DNA from: Cellvibrionales bacterium UBA7375
GTDB lineage: Bacteria; Pseudomonadota; Gammaproteobacteria; Pseudomonadales; Porticoccaceae
DNA length: 40,607 bases
Assembly (NCBI GenBank): GCA_949487135.1
Contig: CATAJQ010000043.1
Coordinates: forward strand, 1 to 40,607
Direction: 5' to 3'
Shown: piece by piece, positions 17,463 through 27,115 of the stretch
Layout of the letters: every line of letters starts with the position of its first letter
How positions within the stretch are numbered: the stretch's first letter is position 1
Program-made: the position numbers and the translations under genes
Notes under the pieces: model-generated
Seen by the model: the letters and a program-made list of their open reading frames with translations, nothing else
The model's database searches: none
What the model was told of the DNA's origin: nothing

Positions 17463-18878
17463 CTATTTAGTCGGCAGTTGGATATGAAATGTGGTGCCCT
17501 CATCTTTGTTGCAGGTAACGGCAATCTGCCCTTGATGCTGTTCGGTAATAATAAAGTGACAGAATGATAGGTGCATCACCCTATCTTCACCATCATTAGT
17601 TGCTTCTTCTTGACTAAATGGCTCAAATAAATTCTTTTGCTCTTCTAAACTAATGCCTTTGCCATTATGTTGAATACGTAGCCAAAGATCATCAAATGCC
17701 ATAGATATATTTACGCTTATTTCAGGCTTGTAATCCAGATCCTCTATACTGTCTAAGGCATAGCATGAACAGCGCAAAATACTCAATAGAGCCTGCTGAA
17801 GCTCGGTGATATAGCAGGGTATATCGGGGAGGTTTTCAGCAAAATCAGTGGTAATTTTTACATCGCTAAATCGAAGGTTATCGGTAATAGATAAAACATC
17901 ACTGGCTAGTTCCAAGCTATTTTCTACAACAGATACAATACTGCTTTGGATTTTTTCTCCACCACCACTGGCCGAAAAGTTAAGCAAATTTGTAATTACT
18001 GAGCTGGCCTGTTGGCCGCGAATAACAGTTTCTTCCAATAATTCGCTTAAACCCTCGGTATCTAAGTTATCGTCAACTACACTTTGTCGCACAGTTTTAA
18101 TATCTTTGATAATTGCCGTGAGTGGCTTATTGATATCGTGTGCCATAACCGCGGCCATCTCGCCCATAGCCGACATCTTATCGCGCTGAATCAGCATATT
18201 TTCATTCTTGGCGCGCTGGGTTACATCGTCCAAAAGGATAACCACACCGGTCTCATTTTCGCGTTGCAGTGGGTAAATAGTGATATCAAATTGATACTGG
18301 CCGCGTTGGCTGTATTTCACGGTAATAATCTTATTGTCATCCTGCGCCTGCTTGACTTGATCGGGGGTAACTGTAATAGCGGGGAAGGTTTTCCATAAAT
18401 CTTCGCCCTGAGCCTGTTTAAAGTTAACCCCGCTGATGATTTCTGCGCGATTATTCCATTGGGTAATTTGATTTTTTTGATTTAAACCAATCAAAATCAT
18501 AGGTAAAGACTGCAAAATACTATTGATATAGGCCTCGGATTTTTGCAGTTGCTCGGTGGTCTTTTTATGCTCTGAGACCTCTGTTTTTAACAGCTTATTA
18601 GACTTGTCGAGGGTCTTGGTTCTTTCAGCCACTCGCTGTTCTAGCTGTGAGCGAATATCCTCTAGCTCATTGTTATAGCGGCGTGCCTGACGGCGGGTAA
18701 AATAAAGTCTTACACTTGTAATAGCCAAGGCGATAATAAGAATATTACCGACAAAATTGGCAACATATTGCCAGTTAGTAGAGCCATCGGCTTCACGAAA
18801 TAACCAAAAGATATCAGCATAGGCAGATTGGCAGAAAGTAAGTAATAACCAGCTAAAAAGAATCTGTTTTAACGTCAA
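17463..18878 (-). CDS. PAS sensor histidine kinase with degenerate ATP-binding domain (probable pseudokinase)
   Basis: I prefer a TTG start at 18878 because AGGAG lies 8 nt upstream; a GTG at 18887 would overlap that site. Numbering here uses the GTG. Residues 5-24 look like a signal peptide ending AYA, 44-63 form a membrane helix, 70-115 a coiled coil and 117-225 a PAS domain. The HisKA H-box is MAAVMAHDINKPLTAI with phospho-acceptor His250. The ATPase domain has lost its key residues. The N-box Asn is Cys373 (LLSILRCSCYAL), the G1 Asp is His407 (HNGKGI), and the glycine-rich G2 box is replaced by a DRVMHLSF segment. FEPF and the terminal GTTFHIQLP remain, so the fold is kept. There is no response regulator beside it. 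It probably cannot autophosphorylate normally. Confidence 0.85.
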   Translation of the reverse strand: MTLKQILFSWLLLTFCQSAYADIFWLFREADGSTNWQYVANFVGNILIIALAITSVRLYFTRRQARRYNNELEDIRSQLEQRVAERTKTLDKSNKLLKTEVSEHKKTTEQLQKSEAYINSILQSLPMILIGLNQKNQITQWNNRAEIISGVNFKQAQGEDLWKTFPAITVTPDQVKQAQDDNKIITVKYSQRGQYQFDITIYPLQRENETGVVILLDDVTQRAKNENMLIQRDKMSAMGEMAAVMAHDINKPLTAIIKDIKTVRQSVVDDNLDTEGLSELLEETVIRGQQASSVITNLLNFSASGGGEKIQSSIVSVVENSLELASDVLSITDNLRFSDVKITTDFAENLPDIPCYITELQQALLSILRCSCYALDSIEDLDYKPEISVNISMAFDDLWLRIQHNGKGISLEEQKNLFEPFSQEEATNDGEDRVMHLSFCHFIITEQHQGQIAVTCNKDEGTTFHIQLPTK

Positions 18879-18978
18879 TGTGTCCACTCCTAGTGGTTTA
18901 TCCGTTGCGCTTCATTATAACCACGAGCCTGAGTGGTTTTGTAGTAAAAGCTTATATTTAGGTTATCTGGTTGTCGCT

Positions 18979-20451
18979 TTAAGAGGAGCAACTGACACTG
19001 ATTTTACTGGCCCAATCTGGCGGCAGTCCCTCGTATTTTTCAGCCTCAGGATGGGTAATATAGGGGTTATTAAGTATCTTAAGCAACAGTTCTACTTCAG
19101 AGTAATCACCGGCCTCAGCGGCTTCTATTGCGGTCTGGGCCATATAGTTTCGCAAAACATAAAGCGGATTAATTTGTTGCATAGACTCGCATCGCTGTTT
19201 GTCGGTCAATTTTTGTGACGCAAGTCTTTGCAAATAAGTCTCAGCCCAGAGATCAAATTGATCGCGATCAATAAAATAATCTCGAATACTTTGGTTGCTT
19301 ACCGAAAAGTCGCATAGCTTGCGAAAAAACAAGGTGTAATCAACCTGATCATTGGCCATCATTATCAGTAATTGATTAATCAATTGTTCATCTTGTGGTT
19401 GATATTCCAATAAGCCAATTTTGGTCGCCATGATTGTTCGATACTGACTTAAATATTCATTTTCATACTGTTTCAGACAATCGGTAATTTCATTGGTATC
19501 TAATAAGGAGCCAAAGCAAGTAGCCAGTGCATTGAGATTCCATAACGCAATAGAGGGTTGATTTCTAAAAGAATAACGGCCCTGATGATCGGAATGGTTG
19601 CAGATAAACTCTGGGTTGTAGATGTCCAGAAAGCCGAACGGGCCATAGTCGATGGTATCGCCAAGAATCGACATATTATCGGTATTCATTACCCCATGAC
19701 AAAAACCTACCGATTGCCACTGGGCGATGGTTTTTGCCGTTTTAAGAACACAATTTTGTAGCAGTAAATAATAGCGTTTTGGGTCTTCTTTCCAGGCAGA
19801 AAAATGGCGCTGAATAAGATAATCAGCTAATTCTTTGACCGCCTTCGGGTTATTGCTGTAGTGAAAATGTTCGAAATTGCCAAACCTAATATGACTGCGT
19901 GCCACTCGACAGACAACCGCTGCAGGCTCTACTTGTTCCCGGACCGCCGTGGTTGTACCTGTGCTTAAACTGAGCGCTCTGGTGGTATCTATACCCAATC
20001 CATGCATCGCTTCAGAACAAAGATATTCGCGAATACTAGAGCGCAAAACCGCTCGGCCGTCGCCAAATCTAGAATAGGGGGTTGGACCTGCTCCTTTTAA
20101 TTGAAGATCCCAGAGTTCATCGTTGTCGCCCACAGCAATTTCGCCCAGAGTAATGGCGCGACCATCACCCAGTTGGCCGGCCCAAACACCAAATTGATGG
20201 CCTGAATAGACCGCGGCAAAAGAATTAATAGAGTACTGTGTTAAATCACCGCTCATTATTCCCAAGCAGGTATCACTAGCCATTTCATCTGCCGAAATGC
20301 CAAGCATTTCAGCTAAATCTTTATTCGTGCTGACCCATGATGGGTTATCTAAGGGTTGAGGAGTTATAGCACTCAAAAAAGTGCTGTCTGAAGCTTCAAA
20401 ATGATCGTAAAAATGACATTTTAGCCGCTGTTGAACTGAGTTGTTGTCCAT
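18979..20451 (-). CDS. selO: Protein adenylyltransferase SelO (YdiU, UPF0061)
   Basis: SelO is a pseudokinase-fold enzyme that transfers AMP from ATP to Ser, Thr or Tyr of proteins; in E. coli it helps redox homeostasis. The 490 residues include SGHQFGVWAGQLGDGRA (83-99), LQLKGAGPTPYSRFGDGRAVLRSS (117-139, with Lys119), CHGVMNTDNMSILG (251-264) and IDYGPFGFLD (267-276). The end is SCSS, with Cys488 at the position occupied by selenocysteine in eukaryotic SelO. The length is close to E. coli YdiU (478). It is transcribed away from prfB. Confidence 0.95.
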   Translation of the reverse strand: MDNNSVQQRLKCHFYDHFEASDSTFLSAITPQPLDNPSWVSTNKDLAEMLGISADEMASDTCLGIMSGDLTQYSINSFAAVYSGHQFGVWAGQLGDGRAITLGEIAVGDNDELWDLQLKGAGPTPYSRFGDGRAVLRSSIREYLCSEAMHGLGIDTTRALSLSTGTTTAVREQVEPAAVVCRVARSHIRFGNFEHFHYSNNPKAVKELADYLIQRHFSAWKEDPKRYYLLLQNCVLKTAKTIAQWQSVGFCHGVMNTDNMSILGDTIDYGPFGFLDIYNPEFICNHSDHQGRYSFRNQPSIALWNLNALATCFGSLLDTNEITDCLKQYENEYLSQYRTIMATKIGLLEYQPQDEQLINQLLIMMANDQVDYTLFFRKLCDFSVSNQSIRDYFIDRDQFDLWAETYLQRLASQKLTDKQRCESMQQINPLYVLRNYMAQTAIEAAEAGDYSEVELLLKILNNPYITHPEAEKYEGLPPDWASKISVSCSS

Positions 20452-20566
20452 TGACTCTTTTATCTGCCTTATTATCAGTTGGCTGATGAATATGAAAAAT
20501 ACTTTGTCGAGCGATGTAATAGATCATCTTGAAGCCTAACCGTTGGTTAATCAAGCCTGTTTTTTC

Positions 20567-20595
20567 TTGGTGTGAACTCGGTGCTAAGGTAGAAT
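20567..20595 (+). promoter_or_regulatory. Candidate sigma-70 promoter of prfB-lysS
   Basis: TTGGTG (20567-20572) and TAGAAT (20590-20595) are separated by 17 nt, ending 33 nt before the prfB start codon. Confidence 0.5.
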
Positions 20596-20628
20596 GCAGG
20601 CTTTGCATAAAGGCACAGATTATCCGCT

Positions 20629-21724
20629 ATGGAAGTAAGCCCGTTTTACAACAGTCTCGATGACCTTCAAGCTCGCACTGAGCTGCTTCGGGGGTATCTT
20701 TGACTATGTTAATCGCAAAGAGCGTCTAACGGAGGTTGAGCTAGAGTTATCTGAACCCGATGTCTGGAATGACCCCGACCGCGCACAGGAGTTGGGTCGC
20801 GAGAGATCATCCCTAGAAGCTGTGGTAAAAACCATCGAAGATTTGGATTCGGGCATCGCTGATACCAGAGAAATACTGGGTATGGCTGTCGAAGAAAATG
20901 ATGCTGATATGCTCAATGATGTGCAAACAGATATTGACGCAATGGAATCCCAACTAGCTACTCTCGAATTTCGCAGAATGTTTTCTGGTGAAATGGATGA
21001 AAACTCTGCTTTTCTAGATATTCAATCCGGTTCTGGTGGCACCGAAGCGCAAGATTGGGCTGAGATGCTATTGCGTATGTATCTGCGGTGGGCCGATGAT
21101 AAAGGTTTTAAAGCAGAATTGGTTGAATGTTCAGCCGGTGAAGTCGCTGGTATTAAAAGTGCTACCGTACAGATCTCAGGGGACTATGCCTTTGGTTGGT
21201 TGCGCACCGAAATAGGTGTTCACCGACTGGTGCGAAAATCACCGTTTGATTCCGGTAATCGCAGGCATACATCATTTGCAGCGGTCTATGCCTCACCGGA
21301 AATTGACGACAATATAGATATTGAGATCAATCCTTCCGATGTGCGTACAGATACCTATCGCGCCTCTGGAGCAGGGGGCCAGCACGTCAATAAAACTGAT
21401 TCTGCTGTGCGATTAACCCATGAACCTAGTGGTATCGTTGTACAATGTCAGAATCAGCGGTCGCAACACCAAAATCGCGATAAATGTTGGCAGATGTTAC
21501 GAGCGCGACTGTATGAGTTAGAATTGCGCAAGCGCCAAGAGGCGGCGCAGGCTACTGAAGATGGTAAATCAGATATTGGCTGGGGCAGTCAAATTCGCTC
21601 CTATGTTTTAGATGATGCCAGAATCAAAGACTTGCGAACCAGTGTAGAAACCAGAAATACTCAAGCAGTATTGGATGGCAAGATAGACCAATTTATTGTT
21701 GCTTCGCTAAAAGCGGGGCTTTAG
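20629..21724 (+). CDS. prfB: Peptide chain release factor 2, with programmed +1 frameshift
   Basis: RF2 ends translation at UAA and UGA. The real start is ATG 20629. It reads 24 codons to an in-frame TGA at 20701-20703, where a +1 shift on CTT (20698-20700) continues in the frame ending at 21724, giving 364 residues. The site reads CGGGGG-TAT-CTT-TGA-C, nearly identical to E. coli prfB. It lets RF2 control its own synthesis. After the shift the protein has the anticodon-like SPF motif (204-206) and the catalytic GGQ (249-251). The single ORF from ATG 20660 is an artefact of reading the second frame alone. lysS follows, as in E. coli. Confidence 0.97.
20689..20704 (+). promoter_or_regulatory. 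Programmed +1 ribosomal frameshift site of prfB
   Basis: A Shine-Dalgarno-like CGGGGG (20689-20694), a 3-nt spacer TAT, the slippery codon CTT (20698-20700), then TGA followed by C. E. coli has AGGGGG at the first part. The single A-to-C change keeps arginine but shortens the match to 16S rRNA. Confidence 0.95.
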
Positions 21725-21752
21725 TTATTAATTCTTAACAGTGAAAAATATT

Positions 21753-23261
21753 ATGACTGACCAACAAGGCGAAAATAAGTTAGACGAAAATAAGCTAATA
21801 GCCGAGCGCAGAGCCAAGCTTGAGAGTCTGCGCGAGCAGGGTGGCGTCGCTTTTCCTAATTCCTTTCGTCCAGCTGATAAAGCGGCTGATCTGCAGGCTG
21901 ATTTTGGTGTAAAAACCAAAGAAGAGCTCGAGCAATTAGCCCGACCTACCAGTATAGCGGGCAGGGTTATTCGCAATCGAGGTGCTTTCATTGTTGTCCA
22001 AGACAGCAGCGGAACAATCCAGCTCTATGTGACCAAAGATGCACGTCCCTTTGCTAAATCACTAGATCTTGGTGATATTGTCGGTGTTAGCGGTGCTCTG
22101 CATAAGTCAGGAAAGGGCGATCTGTATGTGCAAATGGATGCTTACCAACTAATAACTAAGGCTTTGCGTCCACTACCGGATAAATTTCATGGCTTGGCTG
22201 ATCAAGAGATGCGCTATCGTCAGCGCTACGTAGATTTAATTGTAAATCCAGAGGTTAGAGACACCTTTATTATTCGCTCAAAGGTGGTAGATTTTATTCG
22301 TGGCTATCTCAATGGTTCAGGTTATCTAGAAGTTGAAACACCGATGCTACAAACCATTCCTGGCGGTGCTGTGGCGCGTCCTTTTGTGACCCATCACAAC
22401 GCTCTAGATATTGAGATGTATATGCGTATAGCACCAGAACTCTACCTTAAAAGGTTGGTTGTTGGTGGCTTAGAAAGAGTCTATGAAATTAATAGAAATT
22501 TCAGAAATGAAGGGCTTTCAACACGGCATAACCCTGAATTTACCATGTTGGAATTTTATCAGGCCTACGCTGACTTTAACGATTTAATGGATCTTACTGA
22601 AGATATGCTGCGCAAGCTTTCTCAGCAGGTATTGGGTACTACAGAAATAACCAATACAGTGAAAGATGCCAATGGTGAAGTTCAGTCTGAGATCACCTTT
22701 GATTTTGCCAAGCCTTTTGTTCGCCTATCGGTTTTTGATTCTATTTTATCCTATAACCCAGATATCAATGCTGAGGATTTAAGCGATGAGCAGGGAGCCC
22801 GAAAAATTGCCACAGATCTCGGTATACCGCTTAAAGATATTTGGGGACTGGGTAAGGTACAAATAGAAATCTTTGAAAAAACGGTTGAGCATAGACTTGA
22901 ACAACCGACCTTTATTACCCGATATCCAACCGAGGTTTCACCGCTAGCAAGGCGCAATGATGAAGACCCATTTGTGACTGATCGCTTTGAGTTTTTTGTC
23001 GGTGGTAGAGAGATAGCTAATGGCTTTTCCGAGCTTAATGATGCAGAAGATCAGGCGGCTCGTTTCAAACAGCAGGTGGCAGAGAAAGATGCTGGCGATG
23101 ATGAAGCAATGCACTTTGATGCCGACTATATTCGTGCCTTGGAATATGGCATGCCACCCACAGCGGGTGAGGGGATTGGTATTGATCGATTGGTGATGTT
23201 GTTGACTGATTCACCCTCAATCAGAGACGTTCTACTATTTCCGCATATGCGTCCTGAGTAG
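21753..23261 (+). CDS. lysS: Lysyl-tRNA synthetase, class II
   Basis: LysS charges tRNA-Lys with lysine. The ATG at 21753 gives 502 residues starting MTDQQGENK; a GTG at 21741 would add four. The N-terminal OB-fold anticodon-binding domain (about 60-165) contains [17 protein letters not shown]. The class II core follows: motif 1 YLEVETPML, motif 2 [20 protein letters not shown] and motif 3 [13 protein letters not shown] near the end. It follows prfB by 28 nt, the standard gammaproteobacterial pair, and ends at a hairpin shared with the convergent cytochrome gene. Confidence 0.97.
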   Translation: MTDQQGENKLDENKLIAERRAKLESLREQGGVAFPNSFRPADKAADLQADFGVKTKEELEQLARPTSIAGRVIRNRGAFIVVQDSSGTIQLYVTKDARPFAKSLDLGDIVGVSGALHKSGKGDLYVQMDAYQLITKALRPLPDKFHGLADQEMRYRQRYVDLIVNPEVRDTFIIRSKVVDFIRGYLNGSGYLEVETPMLQTIPGGAVARPFVTHHNALDIEMYMRIAPELYLKRLVVGGLERVYEINRNFRNEGLSTRHNPEFTMLEFYQAYADFNDLMDLTEDMLRKLSQQVLGTTEITNTVKDANGEVQSEITFDFAKPFVRLSVFDSILSYNPDINAEDLSDEQGARKIATDLGIPLKDIWGLGKVQIEIFEKTVEHRLEQPTFITRYPTEVSPLARRNDEDPFVTDRFEFFVGGREIANGFSELNDAEDQAARFKQQVAEKDAGDDEAMHFDADYIRALEYGMPPTAGEGIGIDRLVMLLTDSPSIRDVLLFPHMRPE

Positions 23262-23270
23262 AATCAACTG

Positions 23271-23295
23271 TCCGTGGAGTTTAAAACTCCACGGA
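23271..23295. terminator. Hairpin between the convergent lysS and cytochrome c genes
   Basis: TCCGTGGAGT (23271-23280) and ACTCCACGGA (23286-23295) form a perfect 10-bp stem with a 5-nt loop. It lies 9 nt after lysS and 18 nt from the cytochrome stop codon. Neither side has a good T-run, so termination strength is unsure. Confidence 0.6.
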
Positions 23296-23313
23296 TAATC
23301 TTCCTGAAAATGC

Positions 23314-23619
23314 TTATTTTAAATTAGCGTAATAAGCTGCCAAATTAGCGATATCAGCATCGGTAAGGTTCTTCGCCATTGCCGACATCATGGCATTCTT
23401 GCGACGCCCGTCGCGATACATTTGCAAGGCACTGGCAAGGTAGGCTTGTTTTTGACCGGCTAGGTTAGGCCACATTGGATTGTTACTAATACCATTGGCG
23501 CCATGACAACCGGCACAGGTTACCGACTTAGCCTTTCCCGCTGCCGCATCACCGGCAAAGCTAGCGGAAGCTAGTGTAGATAAAATAATAGCAGTCGATA
23601 GGGTTAACATTTTCTTCAT
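23314..23619 (-). CDS. Small periplasmic c-type cytochrome (class I, c553/c4-half type)
   Basis: The 101 residues begin with a signal peptide (1-22, ending SFA). One heme c site, CAGCH (Cys35, Cys38, His39), follows, and the distal methionine is Met77 or Met78 in [36 protein letters not shown] is typical of one half of cytochrome c4 and of c553-type electron carriers. GGAG lies 7 nt before the ATG. It is 27 nt downstream of heme A synthase on the same strand, which suggests a role in electron flow to a terminal oxidase. The exact partner is unknown. Confidence 0.88.
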   Translation of the reverse strand: MKKMLTLSTAIILSTLASASFAGDAAAGKAKSVTCAGCHGANGISNNPMWPNLAGQKQAYLASALQMYRDGRRKNAMMSAMAKNLTDADIANLAAYYANLK

Positions 23620-23646
23620 TGGATATCTCCAGATATTTAGATCAAA

Positions 23647-24681
23647 TTAAGATCTATTTACCAGCGAATGGCTAATAAATAGTGTTGCAGTTAACAGTGC
23701 CACAGCACCCACCTGGTGAGCGGCAGCAACGGCAACTGGCACGTGAAAAATCAACGTACTAATACCGAGGGTAATTTGTACTACTAATAAAAATAGCATG
23801 CTATAGATACCGATGCGGACATTGCTAGAAATATTTTTTCTCAAGGCGAATACCGAAAAACTAATTAGCAACAGGGCCATAATGTAGGCAAATATGCGAT
23901 GATTAAATTGAATGGTAGTAATATTCTCAAACGCCGAAAGCCATGCTGGGCTCATAGAATATAATCCAGCAGGAACAAAACTATCACCCATTAGCGGCCA
24001 TGTTGAATAGGCGTAGCCAGCTTTGGTTCCAGCCACTAAACCGCCAGATAAAATCATTAAAAACACCAGGGCACTTAGAATACATGCAGGCTTGCCTAGC
24101 CCCGAGGGTTGGTCGCAAGGTTTATTGATAAGGCCAAACGCAGTCCAGGTGATAAAACCATAGATAACGATGGCTAAACCAAGGTGCGCGGTTAGTCGAT
24201 ATTGGCTGACATGAGGTACATCCACGAGTCCACTTTTAACCATATACCATCCCATAAGCCCCTGACAGCCACCCAATACCAACATTAATAACAATTTGGG
24301 GAAAAGTTGTGGCGATATGCGACGACTAAAGTAAAAGTAGACAAAGGGAATAAAAAATAACAGACCAATCAGTCTACCTAGTACGCGATGCAAATACTCA
24401 TACATAAAAATGACCTTGAATTCACTCATTGTCATTCCTAGATTAATTTTTTGATACTCGGGGAACTGCTGATATTTTAGGAATAGGTCCTGCCAATCCG
24501 CTTGGCTTAGTGGCGGGATAATACCCATAAGAGGTCGCCATTCCACCATCGATAATCCCGAATCTGTCAGGCGTGTTACTCCGCCTAGCAGAATCATAAC
24601 GAAAATAACCACAGCACAGGTCAAAAGCCAGCGTGCGATTAATTTATCATTTATTGCTTGCGTGGGGTTTAGTTGTGTCAT
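23647..24681 (-). CDS. ctaA: Heme A synthase (CtaA/Cox15)
   Basis: CtaA oxidises heme O to heme A for aa3-type cytochrome oxidases, in the inner membrane. The 344 residues contain about eight hydrophobic segments in two similar halves. Family motifs are GGVTRLTDSGLSMVEWRP (33-50), EYLHRVLGRLIG with His98, FNHRIFAY and AAHQVGAVALL, giving the conserved heme-ligating histidines. The larger size fits the Cox15-type of proteobacteria. No oxidase subunit gene or ctaB (heme O synthase) is in this window, so this gene is separated from the usual cox cluster. Confidence 0.93.
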   Translation of the reverse strand: MTQLNPTQAINDKLIARWLLTCAVVIFVMILLGGVTRLTDSGLSMVEWRPLMGIIPPLSQADWQDLFLKYQQFPEYQKINLGMTMSEFKVIFMYEYLHRVLGRLIGLLFFIPFVYFYFSRRISPQLFPKLLLMLVLGGCQGLMGWYMVKSGLVDVPHVSQYRLTAHLGLAIVIYGFITWTAFGLINKPCDQPSGLGKPACILSALVFLMILSGGLVAGTKAGYAYSTWPLMGDSFVPAGLYSMSPAWLSAFENITTIQFNHRIFAYIMALLLISFSVFALRKNISSNVRIGIYSMLFLLVVQITLGISTLIFHVPVAVAAAHQVGAVALLTATLFISHSLVNRS

Positions 24682-24907
24682 TTAAAATCCTGGAAGCCTA
24701 TGTATGCATAAGCACAATAATTGCGTTCTAGTTACGCGAAATACTACTTTTTAGACTAATAAAACCGTCTGATTTTTTGCAACTATTAATGGTGTTTGAA
24801 TCTGTTGTGGCGAATTATTTCAATCTTAGTCATAAACTGTGGAAAGCGCCTAAAAGGTGCTCTATTATAACATGAACTCAAATCAGGTTGCTTAATGAGA
24901 GATAGAT

Positions 24908-25630
24908 ATGGTCAATCAGCGGGAAATTAGGCTCCACTCACAATGGCAAGAGGTCATTGGTGAGGAATTTAATAAAGATTATATGCAGTCACTTCGTGAA
25001 TTTTTAATTCAGCGTAAACAGCAGGGTGCCGTTATTTATCCGCCTGTACAGGAGTGGTTTTCGGCGCTTAATAGCACCCCGTTTGATGATGTACGTGTCG
25101 TCATTCTAGGGCAAGACCCCTACCATGGCGCTGGTCAGGCTCACGGTCTATGTTTCTCGGTCAGACCTGATGTTAAAGTGCCGCCATCATTGGCTAATAT
25201 CTACAAAGAGATTAAATCTGACCTATCGATAGACCCTCCCAATCATGGCTGCTTGTCTAGCTGGGCTCAACAGGGCGTGTTACTTTTAAATGCCACACTA
25301 ACCGTCGAAGACGCCAATGCTGGCGCGCACCAAGGCAAGGGTTGGGAGCAATTTACCGACCACATAATTAAGACTATTAATGATCGACGCCAAGGCGTGG
25401 TGTTTATGCTGTGGGGCAGTTATGCGCAAAAAAAATCAGCCATGATAGATGCGTCGCGTCATCTGGTTTTAAAATCCGTACACCCATCGCCCTTATCCGC
25501 CTATAGAGGTTTCTTTGGTTGTGGCCACTTTTCTGCCGCTAATACTTATCTGCAACAACAGGGTTTAGGGCAAATTAATTGGCAGTTGCCGGATAGAGAC
25601 AGTGCCTTAAAAGCGTTGCAAGAATACTAA
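24908..25630 (+). CDS. ung: Uracil-DNA glycosylase
   Basis: Ung removes uracil from DNA and starts base excision repair. The 240 residues show all family 1 motifs: the water-activating loop [14 protein letters not shown] with Asp70, [10 protein letters not shown], and the leucine-intercalation loop [23 protein letters not shown] precedes the ATG. Its stop codon overlaps that of the convergent PGPGW gene by 4 nt. Confidence 0.97.
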   Translation: MVNQREIRLHSQWQEVIGEEFNKDYMQSLREFLIQRKQQGAVIYPPVQEWFSALNSTPFDDVRVVILGQDPYHGAGQAHGLCFSVRPDVKVPPSLANIYKEIKSDLSIDPPNHGCLSSWAQQGVLLLNATLTVEDANAGAHQGKGWEQFTDHIIKTINDRRQGVVFMLWGSYAQKKSAMIDASRHLVLKSVHPSPLSAYRGFFGCGHFSAANTYLQQQGLGQINWQLPDRDSALKALQEY

Positions 25631-26043
25631 TCACCCACATTAAGCGGTGGTTTATCGGCTTTTTTTCGCAACCAATTAAGACCTTTTAAAATAGCGGGAA
25701 TGGTCACCAGCTTCTTCTCAAACGCAAATTTTTTCGGGTAATCGATTAAAACTAGGCCCATAAAAATGGTTAAAAGACCCTGCCCAGGGATAAATAGCAT
25801 CAAAAACCCGCCGGTTAATAAAATACATCCCAATAGGTTTTTAACCACAATCAATAGCAAGCGAAAAATAGGTCGAGTCTTAGCTTGCCATAGGGACGGT
25901 TGGCGTTGGCTATATAAAAAATAATCTTGAGGAATTTTTGCTGCGAGCCAGGGTAATGATAAGAGACTACTAATAAAAATTACCGCTGAAACTGCACCAA
26001 CTAGTGGTAAAATCGAAGTATAAGAATAGAATAGTTCGATCAT
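25627..26043 (-). CDS. PGPGW-type transmembrane protein, function unknown
   Basis: The 138 residues have three hydrophobic segments at about 12-32, 62-82 and 84-100. The last two are joined by [21 protein letters not shown], which resembles the PGPGW motif family (PF09656-like), with Q in place of the second P. The C-terminus is basic and probably cytoplasmic. It lies 13 nt downstream of ygfZ on the same strand. No function is known. Confidence 0.65.
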   Translation of the reverse strand: MIELFYSYTSILPLVGAVSAVIFISSLLSLPWLAAKIPQDYFLYSQRQPSLWQAKTRPIFRLLLIVVKNLLGCILLTGGFLMLFIPGQGLLTIFMGLVLIDYPKKFAFEKKLVTIPAILKGLNWLRKKADKPPLNVGD

Positions 26044-26056
26044 TCAGACGCCTAAT

Positions 26057-26770
26057 TTAGCCTAATTCATAGGGTAAATTGAGAAGCTCCACTGAGATTT
26101 CGGTTTGATCTAAAACTACTGTGTTGATCTCTGTGCTAGAGGTTGAGAGCACCGCGAGAGCCTCAACCTGACCCTGCTCATTAGCCTCGGCATTAACAAT
26201 AGTACCCAGTTGTTTGCCTTCAAGATTACTCAGTGTTTGGCCAGACGCAGGTACTGAATCAGTGGCTAGTGCCAATAGGTACATTCTGCGCTTAACCGCG
26301 CCCAAATAATGCGCCCGCGCAACCACTTCTTGCCCAGTGTAGCAGCCTTTTTTAAAGCTAATAAAATCTAGCAAATCAAGATTTAGCATCTGAGGGATAA
26401 ATTGATCAGTAGTCTCTGAGGTAATATCAGCCATTCCGGCTCTAAGTCGATCTAAGCTATTTAATTTAGCCCCAACAGCAAGGGTTTGATCGCTCATATC
26501 AGTAATCTCAGTTTTAAAAAACACCGCATATTTTTCTAGGCTAGCAATCGCTGTATCGACAATTGATGGATGAGTTTCCAATATAAGACAGTCGTTATCC
26601 TTAGCTATTATAGAAAAAAGAAATATGACGCGTCCTTTGGGGGTGCAGTGACAGCCGCGAATAACCTTGTCATCGCTGAGTTTGTGTAGGTCACAGCTAA
26701 CCTGACCCTGAAGAAACTTAATGCTGTCTTGTCCGCGCAACTCAATTAAGCCACGATTTGTATTGCTCAT
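26057..26770 (-). CDS. ygfZ: tRNA-modifying/Fe-S repair protein YgfZ (folate-binding)
   Basis: YgfZ binds folate and supports assembly or repair of certain iron-sulfur enzymes, including MiaB-type tRNA modification. The 237 residues have the GcvT-like fold: GQDSIKFLQGQVSCDL (13-28), CHCTPKGRVIFLF (40-52) and the signature KGCYTGQE (141-148) with the essential cysteine. It is shorter than E. coli YgfZ (about 326 residues), mostly through trimmed N-terminal domain loops. It is divergent from sdhE, as in many gammaproteobacteria. Confidence 0.92.
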   Translation of the reverse strand: MSNTNRGLIELRGQDSIKFLQGQVSCDLHKLSDDKVIRGCHCTPKGRVIFLFSIIAKDNDCLILETHPSIVDTAIASLEKYAVFFKTEITDMSDQTLAVGAKLNSLDRLRAGMADITSETTDQFIPQMLNLDLLDFISFKKGCYTGQEVVARAHYLGAVKRRMYLLALATDSVPASGQTLSNLEGKQLGTIVNAEANEQGQVEALAVLSTSSTEINTVVLDQTEISVELLNLPYELG

Positions 26771-26869
26771 AAATCATCCAATCAAACGTATAGGTAATAA
26801 CTAGCCAGATAGTTTAGCCTATTTTACTTTAGTTCCCTATAATATCTGATTCATATCAAAGGTGTAATT

Positions 26870-27115
26870 ATGCAAAAAAATCGTCTGTTGTGGGCAAGTC
26901 GGCGCGGAATGTTGGAATTGGATCTGCTGCTGCTGCCATTTGTGGAAAATCATTATGACCATCTTGCAGATGACGACAAGCAGCAATTTCATCTATTCTT
27001 AGAGTTAGAAGATCAGCAATTGTTCCAATGGTTGGTGCAAAAGGAAAAGGCATCGGACAGCAATACTCAGCGGATTATCGATATTATTCATGCAAGTCGA
27101 AAGCGGCCCCAATAG
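26870..27115 (+). CDS. sdhE: Succinate dehydrogenase flavinylation factor SdhE
   Basis: SdhE binds the flavoprotein subunits SdhA and FrdA and promotes covalent FAD attachment. The 81 residues have the invariant RGMLE (12-16, the RGxxE motif), followed by LDLLLLPFV, and LEDQQLFQWL further on. Its end overlaps the next ORF by 26 nt, the same sdhE-cptA coupling as E. coli ygfY-ygfX. Confidence 0.95.
   Translation: MQKNRLLWASRRGMLELDLLLLPFVENHYDHLADDDKQQFHLFLELEDQQLFQWLVQKEKASDSNTQRIIDIIHASRKRPQ

Noticed and set aside
20660-21724. prfB as a simple ORF starting at ATG 20660
   Set aside because: The residues before [10 protein letters not shown] do not resemble RF2, while the other frame from 20629 encodes the conserved RF2 N-terminus up to the frameshift site.
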